In this document: one piece after another, positions 3,449 to 5,471 of the stretch
Layout of the letters: each line of letters begins with the position of its first letter
How positions within the stretch are numbered: the first letter of the stretch is position 1
NCBI GenBank assembly: GCA_002297865.1
Contig: DBKX01000339.1
Span: 5,168 to 10,638, forward strand
Source: Lachnoclostridium sp. UBA739
Lineage (GTDB): Bacteria > Bacillota_A > Clostridia > Lachnospirales > Lachnospiraceae
Direction of reading: 5' to 3'
DNA length: 5,471 bases
Translations under genes and position numbers: made by a program
The notes under the pieces: model-generated
Told to the model about the DNA's origin: nothing
Database searches by the model: none
Seen by the model: the letters and a program-made list of their open reading frames with translations, nothing else

Positions 3449-5471
3449 TTACTCAAGTGAATAGTTCATAGGTGCATTTTTATCACTACCTGCATTGACA
3501 ACAAAGTTGATTGTTACAGTTCCACCAGGAGCTAATGTCGCATCCCAAGATGGATTTTTAACTACAACCTTTGTACCTGTCTGACTTGCAAGTTCTGCTC
3601 CCCATAGACTTGTAATTGTATTATTATAATCAAATGATAATGTCCATCCGTTGAAGGTATGACTTGATTTATTAGATAAAACGATTTTTCCTTGGAAACC
3701 ACTTCCCCAATCACTAACAATGCTGTATTCGCATGTTACACCTGCTGGAAGACCTGTTGTCCCTGATGGTATCTTGCTTGGTGCCACAGAAGGTGCTGTG
3801 CTTGGTTTTACGGACGGCACTACACTTGGTGTCACAGATGGGGCTGTACTCGGCGTCGCACTAATTGCTTCAAAAATAAATTGTTGATTTGGTGCTCCAT
3901 ATTTTGTCCACTGGCACACATTTGTTCCATCTTCTTTCCCATGATTGTAGACATCTAGTACTTTTGTTCCATTACTTGCCTTCGTTCCTATCGTATAAAT
4001 ATTAGATGTTCCTGTTGGCTGTAAAATGAACTGCTGTGCATTTCCTGAGTATGCATTATAAATCTGGATGTTTGCACCATCCTCATCTACTCCATTTGCA
4101 ACATCAATCATAAAGTTCCCTAAACCACTTGTTAATGTAAAATAACCATTTTCTGTATTCTTTAGATACCATCTTTGTCCTGCTACGCCTGTTCCTGTAC
4201 TAATCTCCACATTTGCACCGGCTTTTCCATCATTATTTGTTACTTGCAGATATTTTTCAGAAAGTATATTTTTGATATAATACCATCCTTCTTTCAATTC
4301 TGCTGGTGCAACTGATGGCTTAACTGACGGGCTTATGCTTGGGACTGTTCCATTCGTACTGAACTGCCAGGAATCAACATTCACGTCTCCTGATGCAACA
4401 AAGAATACTTTTTTTGTTCCTGTTACTTTGTTAATGTTTGCTGTTACAGTTTTGTAAGTATTATTGCTTCCTGTTGCAGGGATTGTTACATAACCAATTG
4501 CTGTACCAGAAGCACTTCCGTCACAAATCTTAATGACAGCACCATTTTGAGAAGCTGCTTTCATTGTAATGGCTGTTGCACCACTGTTGCCGAATGCTAC
4601 ACCAGATACTCCTGTCCAGTCACCTCTGTTATAAGATACAATTGTATTAGCACCAGAACCATTTACAAGAATGCCACCTTGCCAAGCAATGGTAGCAGCT
4701 CTATTGGACACATAAGGATTTAGATTTTGAACTTGTGCAACTCCTTGCAGCGTTGCTTTTGCTTGTCCCAATGTACCGTTGCTATATGGCATTTCATTCA
4801 CAAATGTTGTACGATATCCTAAACAGGAACCATATACTTGTTTATTTAATGTTTCTGAATGATAGAATATGTAATATTTATTCTTAAACGGAATAATTGT
4901 ATGGTGATTGTTTCCACCATCACCTAAAAATTCACCCTGATTCTTAAAGCATACGCCTTTTGATGTAAATGGTCCCATTGGGCTATTGCTTGTCATATAA
5001 GCAATTCGCGCATTTCCTAAAGGTCCGCCTGACCAGTTGGTACAATATGAGTAATAATATGTATTTCCAATCTTATTAATGCCTGAATCCTCAAATATCC
5101 AAGGTGCATCAATTGTTTGAGGTGTTCCAGCTAAACTTGTCATATCTGCACCTAACTTAACAACACGTGCTGTCTTTGGATTCGATGCTTTTCCAGTTGG
5201 AACTCCTCCTCCAAAATACAAATATCCTGTACCGTCTGTATCAACCAGAACAGCGGGATCGAACAACCATGTAACACTATCTCCACCACAGTTTGGTGTT
5301 GAACGGGAAATTAATGCTTTTCCAATTGGATCTCTCCAAGGTCCCGTAGGAGAATCTGCCGTTAATACTCCAATTCCATTGGCATTATTTGCAAAATATA
5401 AAAAGAACTTTTCTTTGCCATTTATAGTTTTGTGTGCAGCGCATGGTGCCCATGAGTTTCCAGCCCAGCTA
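3449..5471 (-). CDS. Modular GH43 arabinoxylan-degrading enzyme: GH43-CBM6-ricin-CBM2 (5' end off window)
   Basis: This is a secreted-type hemicellulase; 673 residues are visible, counted from the first whole codon (5470-5468), and the N-terminus is missing. GH43 beta-propeller (1 to about 240): SWAPC (6-10), FDPAVLVDTDG (70-80) with D71 as likely pKa-modulating aspartate, IFEDSG (125-130) with E127 as likely general acid, and GGNNHH (185-190). The catalytic-base aspartate and signal peptide should lie off-window. Then CBM6 (about 252-371, ending DSWQF), a Pro/Ser linker (377-390), a ricin-type beta-trefoil (391-535; Q-x-W/F motifs at 432-434, 479-481 and 529-531), a second linker (540-569) and CBM2 (573-673). 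The GH43-CBM6 part resembles Bacillus XynD-type arabinoxylan arabinofuranohydrolases that remove arabinose from xylan; a xylosidase cannot be excluded. A TTG at 5266 is not a start: the frame stays open through homologous GH43 sequence to the window edge. It has its own downstream terminator. Confidence 0.93.
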   Translation of the reverse strand, partial: SWAGNSWAPCAAHKTINGKEKFFLYFANNANGIGVLTADSPTGPWRDPIGKALISRSTPNCGGDSVTWLFDPAVLVDTDGTGYLYFGGGVPTGKASNPKTARVVKLGADMTSLAGTPQTIDAPWIFEDSGINKIGNTYYYSYCTNWSGGPLGNARIAYMTSNSPMGPFTSKGVCFKNQGEFLGDGGNNHHTIIPFKNKYYIFYHSETLNKQVYGSCLGYRTTFVNEMPYSNGTLGQAKATLQGVAQVQNLNPYVSNRAATIAWQGGILVNGSGANTIVSYNRGDWTGVSGVAFGNSGATAITMKAASQNGAVIKICDGSASGTAIGYVTIPATGSNNTYKTVTANINKVTGTKKVFFVASGDVNVDSWQFSTNGTVPSISPSVKPSVAPAELKEGWYYIKNILSEKYLQVTNNDGKAGANVEISTGTGVAGQRWYLKNTENGYFTLTSGLGNFMIDVANGVDEDGANIQIYNAYSGNAQQFILQPTGTSNIYTIGTKASNGTKVLDVYNHGKEDGTNVCQWTKYGAPNQQFIFEAISATPSTAPSVTPSVVPSVKPSTAPSVAPSKIPSGTTGLPAGVTCEYSIVSDWGSGFQGKIVLSNKSSHTFNGWTLSFDYNNTITSLWGAELASQTGTKVVVKNPSWDATLAPGGTVTINFVVNAGSDKNAPMNYSLE
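3764..3853 (-). repeat. Pro/Ser linker-coding repeat (PSxx tetrapeptides) between ricin-type domain and CBM2
   Basis: This segment encodes thirty residues made of PSxx tetrapeptides, where the variable positions are mostly V, T, A or K (for example PSVT, PSVV, PSVK, PSTA, PSVA). It is a flexible inter-domain linker typical of secreted modular carbohydrate-active enzymes. A shorter related linker (4301-4342) joins CBM6 to the ricin-type domain. At DNA level it is an imperfect 12-bp tandem repeat that could slip in replication or recombine with other linkers. Confidence 0.85.

Noticed and set aside
5264..5266. TTG at 5266 as the start of the GH43 protein
   Set aside because: The frame stays open upstream to the window edge and encodes clear GH43 sequence (SWAPC, SPTGPW), so the TTG is an internal leucine codon just before the FDPAV motif.

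Overview
The window looks like chromosomal DNA of a low-GC, plant-polysaccharide-degrading Firmicute, most likely a clostridial or Lachnospiraceae-type anaerobe. This rests on AT-rich intergenic DNA, strong AGGAGG-type ribosome binding sites, a clostridial Mrp with an N-terminal cysteine cluster, a Firmicute-style primary sigma factor, and a secreted-type hemicellulase with proline/serine linkers and several carbohydrate-binding modules. The genus is inference only; no rRNA or other marker is present.

Layout from left to right. Positions 1-414 (minus) hold the N-terminal 138 residues of an Mrp/NBP35-family P-loop ATPase (iron-sulfur cluster carrier family); the gene runs off the left edge. 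A 303-bp divergent promoter region (415-717) follows. Positions 718-1824 (plus) hold a complete primary sigma factor RpoD/SigA with regions 1.1 to 4. A strong hairpin terminator (1837-1880) sits between rpoD and the convergent gene and probably serves both. The next gene (minus, stop at 1911) is a ROK-family transcriptional regulator. Its longest reading frame begins at a TTG at 3191, but that TTG is part of a near-consensus -35 box, so the real start is most likely the ATG at 3122, giving 403 residues. The 3192-3448 intergenic region holds an intrinsic terminator for the incoming transcript and a second hairpin. From 3449 to the right edge (minus) lies the C-terminal 673 residues of a modular GH43 glycoside hydrolase: GH43 (start missing), CBM6, Pro/Ser linker, ricin-type beta-trefoil, Pro/Ser linker, CBM2.

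Functionally these are two unrelated neighbourhoods. One is housekeeping (Mrp and RpoD, divergent). The other is arabinoxylan use (GH43 enzyme plus a ROK sugar-responsive regulator in the same orientation). The terminator and promoter between the last two genes indicate separate transcription units, so regulation of the hydrolase by the ROK protein is plausible but unproven. I see no tRNA, rRNA, CRISPR array, insertion sequence or phage gene. The most useful observations are the corrected regulator start, the absence of dnaG immediately upstream of rpoD, the four-module hydrolase, and several intergenic inverted repeats.
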